From Ophiodon elongatus (lineage: Eukaryota > Chordata > Actinopteri > Perciformes > Hexagrammidae), in the NCBI GenBank assembly GCA_016806645.1, contig JACSYO010001880.1:2412501-2476500 (forward strand): DNA of 64,000 nt. The letters run 5' to 3'. Shown one piece after another: positions 1 through 12,290 of the stretch. Made by a program: the position numbers and the translations under genes. The notes below the pieces were generated by a model that saw only the letters and a program-made list of their open reading frames with translations, searched no databases and had not been told where the DNA came from. Each line of letters starts with the position of its first letter. The first letter of the stretch is position 1.

Positions 1-3000
1 ATATTTCGGGATTGTGTGCACTCAATAAAGAAATATAAAGTGGGCTAAACAAGTGTCTTTAGTTCTTTTATCAAGGTGTTACATCACCTTCCCTTTGCCT
101 TGTTGCCGTTATGGGGAGTTCCAGCCGTCACAGTATGCTATCTCTGTACTTTAATTCAATGGCTTCGCTTGACATTTCAGTATATTGTTTGCAACATTTA
201 GTTGTCGTTTTATTAAATAATGGAATTTATATTGGTACATTGTGTGTTTTTACATATTGCTACTTTTCAATTTTTCAACTTTTGTCGCAGTAAAAATGTT
301 TCTGCACGTGTTGTACAGTGAAGGTTTACATATCTGTTCCTAGAAGCTAGAAAACAGCAGCGGTGCGAGTGGAGGAAAGTTAGGCCATTCATTAAAGTCG
401 TCTCCACCCACTTCTGATGCAGTGGCGCCTCAGCCCAGGGGTCAGATTAAGCTGCCACACCCTTCCTGCTGTTTATGCAGAAAATATGGATTTAGTGAGT
501 TATTATTTCTGATCCCCCTACAAAGTCCCATAAAACTTTTCCATTTTTCCTTTTCAGAAATTTACCCTCTGAATGTGTTTGCACCGACAGACTGGTACAG
601 CCTACAGTATCCATATTTGTAATGGCAACCACTACTGCCCTGTGCTCTATCCAGGCCTAAAGACAATAAGAGCCTCCTCTGTCCTCTTTACAAACACATT
701 TCCTCATTTAAGCATATTTACGGAATTGCAGTTATGACATGATTCGTTTACACAATGAAACAAAAGAAGACGGCAGATACTCCCAACGATTACCTTGCAG
801 AGGACAAAATGAGTGAGGGTTGTAAAAGCATCCAGGATTGCGGATGTGGTCTTTAAAAGGTCGGAAAGAAACAGCTGCAAATTACATCCTTTTATCATTT
901 GAGGATGAACAATTTTGTTTTGGTCTGCAAAGAATTACACAAGGTACCTTTAGTGAGGTATAAACGCTTTAAATGTAAAATTAGAAAGCAAAAGAAAATT
1001 TGTATGAAAACATATTTATACAAATCAGAAGGTGGAGTGAAGAGTTTGAACATTGTCAAGCACACATCTGACTTTCTTCCAATATAAAAACAAGGTAATT
1101 ATTTTTATTTTGGAAATTTTCTTGGACGCATCCTCTAGTCTTAGTTTCTTTGGAATTTGTCTCTGAGCATAACATCTGTTGGTCCTAAACAAAATAAAAA
1201 TACCACATTACTACAAAGCTGCTTTTACAATTGATAAGTAACGTTACTTTTGTTTCTCAGTCACCGTCAAATGCCTTTTAAACTGCAAATCCTCAACACC
1301 CACACGTTGCATCTTTTGTATTTAACACATGTAGAAAACAAATAGACATTGTGGTTAAACAAAGAGCCAGCCCTACGGTTTCACTGAACATCCAGACGCT
1401 GTAGTGCTTAGCCTCGGTGACTGCACACACACACCTTTATAAAGTCCCAACTTGAATTGGCACACCCTCCAACTCTGAACAAACGTAGGCGGCTCCCGTT
1501 AGCGAGCAAACATGTGAATGAGACGACTTTGGAGCTGATGGGAGTTGCATTTCTCCGAAATACTTCCTCCCACCTCCTGTGTCAAGTCGGACCAGTCTCC
1601 TCCCTGAACGCAGACCAAATTAACATGAACCCAACTTTAACTCCCGATGAGACGGTGAACAAGTCAACTCCCAAAAGTTAAAGTAACGTTAATGGGATTA
1701 GTAACTGTGATGCAATTACTGAATTTCCAATTGTAATACCAAACACTTTCTAGTCTACACGTCACACTGTAAGGCGTTATGTAACGTGTTATTGTCCAAC
1801 AGTATTTGTCATACATTATGTTTTAAATGTGATACATGGAGCACATTTTGGACTGGCGGTACAGAGAATATGTTGTGTAGGGGAGGCTGTTAATTAAGTT
1901 GAAGATGGGATGACTCATGTGCAATCCACCTCTTAATGTCACTGTCAATTCTGGCTCGGTGCTGGTCACCGTGGACACCGTCTGGACTGATGAATGCCAT
2001 AAGACGCAAACTTGTTTATATTATTGTTTATCATTTGTGTTCGCCCTAATGAATGTTGCAAAGCATGTAATTAATATTAATGTGAATAAAGTGACATTTA
2101 AAAGAATTGACAGCGTTAATAAAACAAGTTGTCCTGTGAAGCTCTTCCTGTCAAATGGCTGCAGTCGTATAGCAGTGATTACCTTCATTTTGGGATGCCA
2201 AATAAAGCTTTGTTTGCGTTCCTGACTAGACGCGGATCCCCACCATCTGTGCGCAACTCTGCTGTGAGCACACCCCCCGCCCCATCACCCGAACGGGAAG
2301 GGAAGAAGAGGGATGAAGGGATTAAGAAGGATGGAGAAGGATGATGGAGCGGTAGAAGAGATGAAGGGTGAGGCCACGCAGGAGAAGGACGGTGGTGGAG
2401 GAGGGTAGACCGGGATGTCACGTGACCCCTACTTCAACTCACTGCAGGGGGAGTCAGGCAGACAAAAGAACCTGTCAGCGTGCACCTAAAAGAGCGCACG
2501 CGCACAGCACCACAAAACTGTAGCCAGATAAAGCTGAGTGGCAGAGGGTACGGATGAGGGAATGGATTTTTTATTTTTTTTTAGGTCAAGCTAAACCTTC
2601 AAACATCAAGGTGCCTGGTATAAATAACCCATCTACCAAGAGGGATATCTGGCCAGCACAGAGGGGGGCAGTCAGGTCTTGACATCTACCGTCATCAATA
2701 TCGTACTGCTGTGTGGTCAGGAGAGGAAGAGGAGGAACATTCACAGCGTTGACCAGAAAAAAAAAACAAATATGATTAATTATTCTTTCTGTGCTAATGT
2801 GTGTGAACGATTATCATAGCTAACTGCGGATGCTAATTTAAAATCCAGTCTTCTCTATTATACTGTTAAAATATCATTCCAGGTAGATTACTTTGTTACA
2901 TGAATGCCATATTTCTTTATGCATAACATTTTCATGATGAAGTTCTAGAGATGTAAAATCCTGCATAATGTTATAAAACATGCTTTCACGTTTTGCATCT

Positions 3001-4832
3001 TATAAGCCTTTATCCCGCTCCCGCTCTCTCAAACCGGACTTCCCAAACACCCACTAAAGGGTGCCCTACTTCCTACATTGGCAGTGAACTTCTTACATTG
3101 GATATGAATTGCTATTGGACGTAAATCATCCGATATGAACATAATTCATAATACTGGGCTGCGTTGAGTGCATTGAGAGACAGAGGCCGGTGTACAGTGG
3201 GTGGTCCAGGTGCCATGTGTGCACTTTAACTCCGTGTGCTTTTACAGTTGATCAGTTGTGTGTCTATTGTCGTCATGGCCCGTCTCTTAGCATGCAGTTT
3301 CAGTTCCAGTGCAGTGATGGGTGAGGAGGGGAGAGCCATATCTGGGCCCTCTTGCTAATTGAGCACAGCACTGGACCCAAAGGTCTGCCTCGCTGACGCT
3401 TTCTTAATCCATGGCTGTTTAACGCTGGCTGTGCTTGAGTAATTAAGCAGATAATCTTCAATTAAACCGAGCTCAACCCCGCAACCCCCCTACCCCCATC
3501 CGGAGACAGATGGGCTTTGGAGCACACAGCTCATCTTCCCCAAGATAAATGGTCCACTCCCCTGCCATGCAACCCGGGTGCTGCTGTGCTTTATGGCAAG
3601 CGTGTGTGCCATTATCATTTTTTACCACTGGACTTCAATATTGCCACTGTGACACATATTCGGCCTTGCTTGTTGTGTTTACAGTATGGCTGGAAAGAAT
3701 TGTAATCCGTTCGCCGTTTTGATGTTTTCAAGATTGTGTCCATTTCGAAATGCTCATACATGGATCATCATTTTGAAGATGTCTCGATTCTGTAAAATAA
3801 AAAAAATGTGTGAACTGCAGACTATGAAAAAGCATTTGATCAATTAAATTAGCCTTTTTTACAATTAAAAAAATAACTTCTACAGTACTCTAAATATGCA
3901 AATTCCATGATGCATTTGACAATATATTAAATGATATGAAAAAAAACAAAAGCTGCTAAGTAATCAGATTCATCCATATTTAATATCTGATCATCATTGT
4001 TGTGCTCACAATTTAAGCCTACCTTATACTAAGTGGGGGCCTTATTCTAAAGTCATAAAGGAGAGTGTCTTGGGACTTGACCCTCATTTGGAGCAAATCA
4101 TGCGATGTGCATGCAGATTTAAATATCCGGGTGTCATTTTGACTGTTGGTCTCTGTTTGGATATTTAAATGTGGATCCTTGTTCTAACACTGTCACGTGT
4201 AAATAATCGCCTCGTGATGACTGTCTTTGAACCTGTGTACAGTTTGTGCCTTTTAAACAGTGAGTCACATCTAAAGCAGATACATATTTTTCTTATTGTC
4301 AACATATCAAAAGGAAAAGAACAAAACCAACAATATTCGGTCTCTTCATGCTTTCTTACAATCCAACCCTGTTAGTGTCGTTCCTACTGAAGATGTAAAC
4401 CTTAAAAAAAAGACAAAGAATGGGTCGCATGTATGCAATTTTATTTTTTCCCTATAACAGCTATGAACTATGGTTATCAAGACATGTTACTCAAACAGTA
4501 GTCGATAAAGTATTTATTTTTAGAATATTTTCAGCTGCAGAATATGCAATGTTGGGAATGGGAGGAGGCTTGTATAAGAAAGGATATCCAGCAAGAAACC
4601 TATGCCAAATCAGATATGCGGATCATAAATGTTGATAATTGTTTCATCTTTAACCGACAATACAAATTTTGACCGATCATAAAATCATAATTCCGATTGG
4701 TTGAAGCCTGGGTTACCAATATATGGAAAAAGATGATCCGCTGTAACAACCCCTTACAGGAACAGCCGAAGGGAGAATTTTACAATTTTACATGTGTTTA
4801 TTGTGTTTTTAGAAGTATTTGGGCAACAATGG
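1..4832. other. Gene-free interval
   Basis: A+T-rich unique-looking DNA. It holds short purine-rich patches (2290-2400) and a TAATTA-rich block near 3360-3470. The short ORFs lack family features. No gene, RNA or repeat family was recognised. Confidence 0.6.
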
Positions 4833-5280
4833 TGGGTCAAGATTCTCGTCATCACATACAAAGCCCTTCACAACCGAGCCCCTTCACACCTTTCTGACCT
4901 CCTGCACCGACACGCTCCCACTCGCAACCTCAGATCTGCCGACGCCAACCTCCTGACCCCCTTATGCTGTCTAAACATCGGACCTGGGGGGACAGGGCCT
5001 TCTCCATTGCTGCCCCCTCCCTCTGGAACACTCTACCCCGGCACCTCAGACATTCTCCGTCACTCGCCACTTTCAAAACGGCACTTACAACTCATTTATT
5101 TAAATCTGCTTTTAACCTGTGATGCTAGTTATGTATGTTTTTTGTATTGTTTCTTAGTGTTATTTCATCTTTCTTGTGTACATTGTTATCGATTCTATTG
5201 TTTGTTTGTACCATGTAAAGTGCCTCGAGTACCTTTTAAAGCACTACACAAATAAAAAGTATTATTATTATTATTATTAT
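4833..5280 (+). mobile_element. 5'-truncated L2-type LINE, 3' end
   Basis: The plus-strand translation carries the L2 reverse transcriptase C-terminal signature VKILVITYKALHNRAPSHLS followed by LRSADANLL. A frameshifted remnant of the RAFS..APxLWN..LP block then follows (CCTTCTCCATTGCTGCCCC). The 3' tail GCACTACACAAATAAAAAG runs into (ATT)n ending at 5280, typical of L2. It is a dead-on-arrival copy. Confidence 0.8.
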
Positions 5281-6924
5281 GGCACAGGGATAAGCCTTAT
5301 GAGAAAGTACTGGTTTTACTCGTAATGGGAATCTTTGACAATAAGAAAGATATAGAATCTATCTTTTAAGCTTTTCTGTGTTTCAGCATTGGGTAAGAAA
5401 TTGTAAAACTACAGGAGGCTTCTACTTATAAGAAATCAATGAAATATCTCAGCAGAGGACAGTTATATTATCACAAACCGTACAACATACTTCCTTATTC
5501 AATGAGCCTAAATAGGCAAAGCCTCAACCAAAGCACATACATTTAAGTTGCCTCATGAGACCTCAGTGCCATTTTAGTCTCACGCTAACGATCCTCACAA
5601 GCTTATCAGTGCTGCTAACAGTTGCACATAACCCCCTCTCTCCCTCTCCCTCTCGCCACTCCTGTTTCCACGGCGGTAATTAAGCCATCAAAGCGTGCAA
5701 CCATGCCCATCCTCCGTCTCTAAGGTGAGAATATGGGCCCACATGTCAAGTGGAGCGCAGCCACCCGTGCGTCTCTTTAAAGGGGAAGGCACACGGGACA
5801 GGCAAAGAGAGAGAGAGAGAGAGGTGTGTGTGTGTGAGTGTGTGTGTGTGTGCAGGGGTGCGGTGGGCTATCACCACAGCAGCTGCAATGGACTGGTAGA
5901 CAACACAGTGTGACGTAGTGCGGATGTCTGTAATACCTGCTGCCACACTGTGCTGGAGATCCACAGAGAACTGTTGGTGTTCAGCTTTGTTTCTTCAACA
6001 TTTTTTTTTATAAAAAAAAGAATTAAAGGGAAAATATACAGCCTGAATGTGCAGGTATATTGGCACATACAAAAGCCTCTTCCTTACACTTACACACTGA
6101 CACACACACACACCTGTCCCAATGTGCTCTTTTCAGCTCTTTCATTAAATTCCACCCACACATACTCTTGCACTGCGGTGTGTAATAAATCAGTGATGTG
6201 TTCAATGTATCCCAGCAGTTATTTTATGTTTATTTCCTTGTACAAGGAACCTAACTCATCTATGTCCATTTTAGTAAATATCATCATACATTCCCCAGAG
6301 ACCATTCGTGTCACTGTTGCATTGAGTTGAGAAGGTAAGTTTCTCTGTTTGGCCAGTTATCCCAAGCATTAAGAACATAAGCAAAGCCCAAATTATACTA
6401 AACGCTTATACATAACTGATGTTAAGCATTTAGCCATGGTAAACATCTTACTTTATTGTGTTAGCATGCTAACATTTGTTAATAGAATTGGGAAGTGGGC
6501 AGAGCCACTTGACCCATAAGAGTTACTCCCCATTCTGCAAAGCATTTTTTTCTTATAATGATATAAATAATGTTAGTTCACATTGAAACACACCAAGTCA
6601 CCAAAATAATGCAACAATCCTCTAGGTTTGTTTAGGCCAGGTGTTTTAATTATCCCAGGTTAGTTTCTGAGAAATGTTAATTCTGTCAGTTTCAATTAGC
6701 GGATAACTGCAAGCACTACAATGTCCATGAGCTTTGGTTTACCATTTCTGTAGATGCTACGGAGAAAACCCAATCAGACGCACAAAACAGAGCGGTTGCA
6801 AATTCAAAACGCTTTGCCCTTACGGTACCTTGCAGCTGCTGTGTTCATCCAAAAATGGACTCACAATCACAAATTGAATACATTTTAATCTGAAGATTGT
6901 ATTGTCAGTTTTCTCGACTGCCCT
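5281..6924. other. Gene-free interval
   Basis: Contains a GA then GT microsatellite at 5805-5852 and a TTAGCATGCTAACATTTG patch at about 6461 that recalls a fish repeat also present at 32.1 kb. Nothing else was recognised. Confidence 0.55.
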
Positions 6925-7290
6925 GATCTCTTAACCCGACGCACCAGATGGTTTGTTACACAGGACCATCTGAGGAGCCGTCATTAGAAACCGTTTAGAA
7001 AAGGGCAGGCACTTTCCAAAAAAATACTTGGCAAGTGATTGGATGAACCATCTGTCAATCAAGCTCTTGCTAAAGCCAGTCGGTAGAAGAGCAAAAACAT
7101 CTATTCCATCAACAACAAAAAAGCCGTCAGTGCCGTTCTTTGCTCTTCTTTCAATGAAGAACTACTCTCCAGTGTTGATACAATGGATGCTATTGCAGCA
7201 TCCACACTAACCTCTTTAGGAGCCGCCATTGTTGTTTTGAACAAACAGTCACCTCTCCTTGTCTCCTTCTCACATATCTCACACAAAGTA
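6925..7290 (-). mobile_element. Repeat carrying a decayed helicase-like fragment
   Basis: On the minus strand an ORF starting ATGGCGGCTCC at 7229 reads MAAPKEVSVDAAIASIVSTL, then SSSLKEEQRTALTAFL. After a frameshift near 7105 it continues DVFALLPTGFSKSLID to about 7054. PTGFxKS is a Walker A motif, and the whole resembles the start of RecQ-like helicase genes that occur as dispersed copies in fish genomes. Gly-Lys-Ser is altered to Ser-Lys-Ser. It is a fragment with a frame break, so not functional. The flanking DNA looks like interspersed repeat; the family name is uncertain. Confidence 0.5.
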
Positions 7291-7464
7291 GTGGCTTGTC
7301 ACTAAAATGAGAATAGCTGGTCCACCGTCAGTCCACCTTGGATGACTTAGCCTTGGTCTCGAGGAGTTGTAGCATTTATTCACTGATAAAAAAAGCCTCA
7401 ACTGTACACCAACTGCACTGCTACATTCACAGCTATAACGTTACTGCTATCTTCATTCTCACAG

Positions 7465-7471
7465 TCCACAC

Positions 7472-7525
<54 letters not shown>
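7465..7525. repeat. (CA)n microsatellite
   Basis: About 30 CA units with one CG interruption near 7476. It lies immediately upstream of a hAT transposase relic. Confidence 0.95.
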
Positions 7526-7528
<3 letters not shown>

Positions 7529-7573
7529 GCATGCCGCCGGGCTTTCAATACATGGGAGAAACCCTGACGGATT

Positions 7574-7835
7574 ATGCAAGGAAGACACACAGCTGACAAC
7601 CTCGCAGCTAAACTAATGGATGCGGTAGAGACTTGCTGGGTGAGTGGCTGCATGAGCCCACAACAATGCGTGCAACGTCGTGGGTGCAAACTCTCCCCGG
7701 CGGGTGAACTGGCAACTCAGTTTCCTGCTTTGTGCATACACCGCAGCTGGCAGGAAGTTATGGATTTATCCTGTTTGTGCATCGGGTTATCGTTGCATGC
7801 AAGGGGAAATTCTGGCCAGTTAATGAATGGCGTGG
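7574..7835 (+). pseudogene. Decayed hAT transposase fragment
   Basis: Read across shifted frames the DNA encodes successive hAT transposase landmarks: GRHTADNLAAKLMDAVE (from 7580), AHNNACNVVGANS (about 7657-7695, compare HDNAxNIV), RVNW, SCFVHTPQLA (from 7723, compare CFAHTLQLA) and VHRVIVAC (7777-7800). At least two frameshifts and an internal stop mark it as a relic. A (CA)n tract lies directly upstream. The family assignment rests on motif recall, without a database search. Confidence 0.65.
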
Positions 7836-8271
7836 ACTATCGGTCAGAGAAAAATAGTCTCAATTAGCATCCAAATCTCACACACACCTCGGCCACGCCC
7901 GTAGCTGAGAGCAGCTCTTCACAGGACCTTGACTGATCTGGACCGTAGACTGTATAAAAGAAGTGGACGTCGTCATCGTGACGTCACCCATTGGTTTGTG
8001 GACTGCCGTTTTAAAGCCTTGAGTTCAGCGATTCCACCGTCGCCACCTTGGATTATGACCGTCGCCATGATGTTTTTTTGGCAACCAATGAACGGAAGTT
8101 GCCATATTTGGAATGCGGAGGCGTGACATAGAGACACCGGATATTGCTCCGGTAGCGGCAGCGACCTGTCAGTCACAGTAAGCCCTCCCTAAAGCTTACC
8201 CCGTTTTGTGGTCTATTTTTCTCTAAACTGGACCATCATTTACTAAATGAACATTGAGCTGTATTGAAGAT

Positions 8272-8616
8272 TGTTTGATGGGTTGATTGATTACTTTATT
8301 TGTGTCATGCACATAATGTGCTGAACCCTCATGGGTTTATAAGACACCAAAAATACAGCCGCAGTGGACACACATTTCATTAAGTTTCATTCAATTACAA
8401 AATTACAGGTTACTTCCCCGCTCAATGTTAAACAAAATATTCTGCCTTCTTTCCGAGGCTTGGCAAATTAAATCTGCTACAAAAAAGGTTTCTTTCCTGA
8501 AGCATAACTCAAGTTTTTCATAGTCATCCAGCCAAAAGAAATCAACATAAATGGAGGTCATTTTACTAAAGAGTACTTCCCTTGTGTCCTCGTAGATAGG
8601 ACAGGAAAACAAAAAG
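8272..8616 (-). mobile_element. 5'-truncated L1/Tx1-like LINE 3' end, nested
   Basis: The minus strand encodes VHFLFSCPIYEDTREVLFSK (8616-8555), then a stretch ending VADLICQASERRQN, resembling the extreme C-terminus of L1-clade ORF2 proteins in fish. A stop at 8403 is followed by a short 3' UTR with GACACAAATAAAGTAATC and ATCAATC repeats at the end. The copy sits inside a DNA element, with a short GAAGA-like duplication at both edges, consistent with retrotransposition. Confidence 0.6.
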
Positions 8617-8755
8617 TGCACAAGAAGACTTGAAAATAGCAATCGAGTCCATAAACTCATGTTCACAATGCTTACTGAGGTAATAAATCATGTGTCACTG
8701 GGTCATTTTCTCATAGACTTCCATACAATCTGACTTATTTTTGCAACTGGAGGAA

Positions 8756-8769
8756 TTGCCCCCTGCTGG
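8756..8769 (-). promoter_or_regulatory. CTCF-like motif inside a transposon
   Basis: CCAGCAGGGGGCAA on the minus strand matches 13 of 14 consensus positions. It sits in the right half of the DNA element at 7946-8860, so further copies of that element may carry it. Confidence 0.35.
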
Positions 8770-9988
8770 TCAGTAGAGATAATAAAATGTCTGGTCACTT
8801 CTGCATTCACTCTGCATAACAGGGGGTTGCCGCCTGGTCTGGACTCAAACGCATTAAAAGCCTGACGAGATGGATTTTTGTGTGATTCCACAATATCACG
8901 CTGTTAGCTGCACACCTTACACAATTTTAAGCTCTGTGGTCAGACATTTCCATCCAGAGTGCACTTTGGGAGTTACAATTGACTTCTTATCTTGTTTTTA
9001 TGTACACAGACTTGTATCTTCGACTTTTGAAACAAAGAAGCAGATATTTTCTAACACAGTTCCTCATCTTTTGAACAAAGGACTTAACCGGGAGAGTTTC
9101 ATGAACATTAAAACAGCATGTTTATTGATTAGTAAAAGTCCAATGTTCCATGATAAAAGTAACATCTTTGGTGCCTTAGTCCCAGGATGCATTCACAGTC
9201 TGGCAAAACGTAGTCCCTTGTTTCAACATTATTTTCTTATTTTAGAGTTCTTATTTTGACATCCAGCACTGTGCTTTGCCCCTGCCATGTGTCCCAGCTC
9301 CCTTGTACATGGTTTGTTTGTGGATTCAGAGAACAGGTGCAGATCAGTACAGTAGGAGCAGATCTAGAAACTCACTTGGCTCGTTTTCAGGTGGGATAAC
9401 TTAACCACATCCCAGCTGTGACAGAACATCAGAGGGGACAAAGCTCCACAGACCTCATCCAGTCAACTAAGGGCCGGGCACATTGGGACCATATGCAGAC
9501 TGACGTGACACCAACACTGACTTCAGTACCACACAAGTGAGCAATGTCTGAACCGGGAGCTCGTCTGTGATAGTAGGGATACATTTTTGTAGTAATGGCG
9601 CAAACTGCTATCCAAATTACTTATAATTTATATAGATGCACACACACAGAATATACACACGGAAGGGGGTTACGTGGGAAGGAATTGGATAATGGCAAAC
9701 AATATATACTTTATTTTTATTCTATTTGACTGCTATTACAACAAGTTCAAACGGTGCTAAATTCGAATTCACAGCATATGGAGCGTCTCCACACGGCTCT
9801 CAACATGGCAAAGGATGAGCCGGCGGCTCGTAACTAATGGTGCCAACAGTGCAAATAACGGCAACAATGCTGACAGCGCTGCATACGGCGTATGAGCGCA
9901 ACCATGAAACTAGCCAGTAGGGCAAGCTCATGGGCATTGACATGCACTAAAAGGCTATGTAACAAAGCACAGAGAAGCTCGGATTACA

Positions 9989-9999
<11 letters not shown>

Positions 10000-10065
<66 letters not shown>
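10000..10065. repeat. (GA)n microsatellite preceded by (CA)n
   Basis: About 33 uninterrupted GA units following a short CA run from 9989. A long homopurine tract. Confidence 0.95.
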
Positions 10066-10068
<3 letters not shown>

Positions 10069-10530
10069 TTTGTTCTCTGCTCAGGTAGACATTACTCCAC
10101 TATATCTTTACATAGCAAATACTTGTTCATTGCTATATTAATGCTCTGAATATTGTAAAGAAACCATTAAACTTCATTATCCAAAAAGGAAATTTACTTG
10201 ATTGGGTTTGAAAAATACACAAAGACAACACAACGCACCAAAGAAATCGTGGAAAATTCAACCAAGCTTTTTAAGGATTAGACATGAATGTCTGTTGGTG
10301 ATAATGAAAAATGTATCTTCAAGCACAAACTTAGATGAACATGATGAAAAAGGTATAAACCTCAAATCACAAACATATCTTCTAGACTACATCATTGAAA
10401 GGTTATGTATTCCATAACAAAGATTTCTGCACATAGCAAATAATATGTGTATCTGCAGGGTTTCTCTTACAGTTGAAAACACTAAATAAAAAAATAAAAA
10501 CTTCAAAGCCCCACGCAAAAGCTTGCTCAC

Positions 10531-10532
<2 letters not shown>

Positions 10533-10564
<32 letters not shown>
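10533..10564. repeat. (CA)n microsatellite
   Basis: About 16 CA units. Confidence 0.9.
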
Positions 10565-10569
<5 letters not shown>

Positions 10570-10780
10570 ATCCGCTCACACAGTGTCTGTAGCGGATTGC
10601 GGTGGACTGTTCTACAGCGGCTGGTTGCGTCCCCACATGTTACTGACAGCTCCTAATGGCGGTAGGAGACCTTGCGTAATTAGGAGACCGTACGCCTGCC
10701 GTCATGACGCCTGTCTTTCAGAAGCCAATTCCCCCTGATGTTTTCCTACACCACCACAAACCCACCAACCTCCTCCCCCT

Positions 10781-10825
10781 CCACACACACACACACACAC
10801 ACATACACACACACACACACACACC
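10781..10825. repeat. (CA)n microsatellite
   Basis: About 22 CA units with one TA interruption near 10803. Confidence 0.9.
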
Positions 10826-12067
10826 TCACTGCCCCCCGAATGGCTGCCGTCTGCTCTCCCTGGCGCAGTGCCCCCGGTGGCAGCACGTGCGTGTTGTATC
10901 CCTGTGTACCGGTACCTGGGGGAGGTAATTATTGAGATGAGCAGCATGAGAGATGAGGGGCCTCGTGTGTTTTAGTGTGTGTGTATGTGGAATGGAGGCA
11001 TCATGGCCGTGTAGTGTATCCGGGCGCCCAAACTTAGACATGTCCCACCAGGAGCTCCCCACACTAAGAAGGAGGAGATGTATGTCTATATTTCTTTCCT
11101 TAGCCATTTAAACCTCTTTCTGAAAGTCTTAACAGTTTTATTTATTTTATTTTCTCCCCCTTTTCCTCAATTTCTGTTTCCTGCTCTGCACCCACCCCCC
11201 TCTCCATCTGTTTGGTCACCCGTTCCTAATGTCCCTCATTACTTTATTTTGAAGCCGTTTGACACCTCCGTCCAAAGGACATTGAGGTTTTCAAGACTCA
11301 GCTCTCCAACCAACCTGAATGAATCCCAAACCTCGACGATGTTAATACAATACAAATGAAACGGGCGACAACAATGCATTGCATCTAAATATATCCTGAT
11401 AATTCCGCTCATATGATTGGTATCAAGTGGCTGCACCAAGATTAGGTAACGCCTGAGCTAAAGAGAGACTGTGATGGCAGAGAGGGAATAAGAGACTAGT
11501 AATTATTCTCATCTTATGGGTGCTCACAGTCAGGGCAGCGGGTTTGTGATGCTTCGCGAGCAAAGAGGGGACGAGATGAGACGTGTTTGTGAATGAGTGT
11601 AATTACACGCATTTCCGGGCCAACACGTCAACAGAGGAAGCAAACACCGAGATACCCGAGGAACACAGCAAAGCACCAATAACGTTAATGAGCACATCAT
11701 GACACTCCAGGTGAGCTTGTCTTAATACGACCTATCGCTGCGTTATCATTTGTCTCCAGATTGAATGAATATACATGATAAATCTTTGAAAAAAAATTAA
11801 GGTCATTGGTGTGATTCATTTTTCTCCACAGGGGCTGATGATTTGGTGATAATAGAGCAGGTTTGTGGTCTTCGGTCAGCAGCCAGTGGTCCTGAAGGAG
11901 AGAGATATAACCTTTGTCTCAGGGACGGCAGATATACGAGCCAGGCGAGCGCCAAGGATTATACACCGAGGTCCTCGCCGGGAGATGGAGAGGGGGGAAA
12001 AAAGCTTGTGACCGTAGAATAATTTCAGCCTCTCTCCCTCCCTCGAGACCACACGCTGTCTGAGCAA

Positions 12068-12290
12068 ACCACCAGCACCACCCCTCCACCCCCACCTCGC
12101 CGCCTCTTCCTGCCCCCCACCCCTTCTTCTTCCCTCCACCTCTCCCGCCATTCCCCTAACTGCCTGCTGATGCCGGATGTCTCTTCTTCTCCTCCTCAAC
12201 GTAGTGGGGAGAGAGGCGGGGAGATAGTGGCGGGGCGGGGGGGGCGGGGGGGGGGGGTTTGTAGGGGGTGGAGGGGGAGAGAGAGACAGA
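12068..12290. other. C-rich and G-rich quadruplex-prone pair
   Basis: The plus strand is C-rich at 12068-12130 (many CCC and CCCC runs), then strongly G-rich at 12206-12290, including runs of 8 and more than 12 Gs. Both strands therefore have G4 potential within 220 bases. Confidence 0.5.

Larger units (their letters stand above)
7946..8860 (+). mobile_element. Teleost interspersed DNA element, interrupted by a LINE
   Basis: The left part (7946-8271) begins GTAGACTGTATAAAAGAAGT and includes GTGACGTCACCCATTGGTTT. The right part (about 8617-8860) resumes with AAGACTTGAAAATAGC, CTCATAGACTTCCATACAAT and GCCCCCTGCTGG. I recognise these as two halves of one repeat that is very common in fish genomes; the join is contiguous once the LINE at 8272-8616 is removed. 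The right half carries a CTCF-like motif. No coding capacity. Confidence 0.6.

Noticed and set aside
8617..8666. Upstream part of the minus-strand ORF, MNMSLWTRLLFSS
   Set aside because: This part belongs to the DNA element, not the LINE. LINE coding similarity starts at VHFLF.
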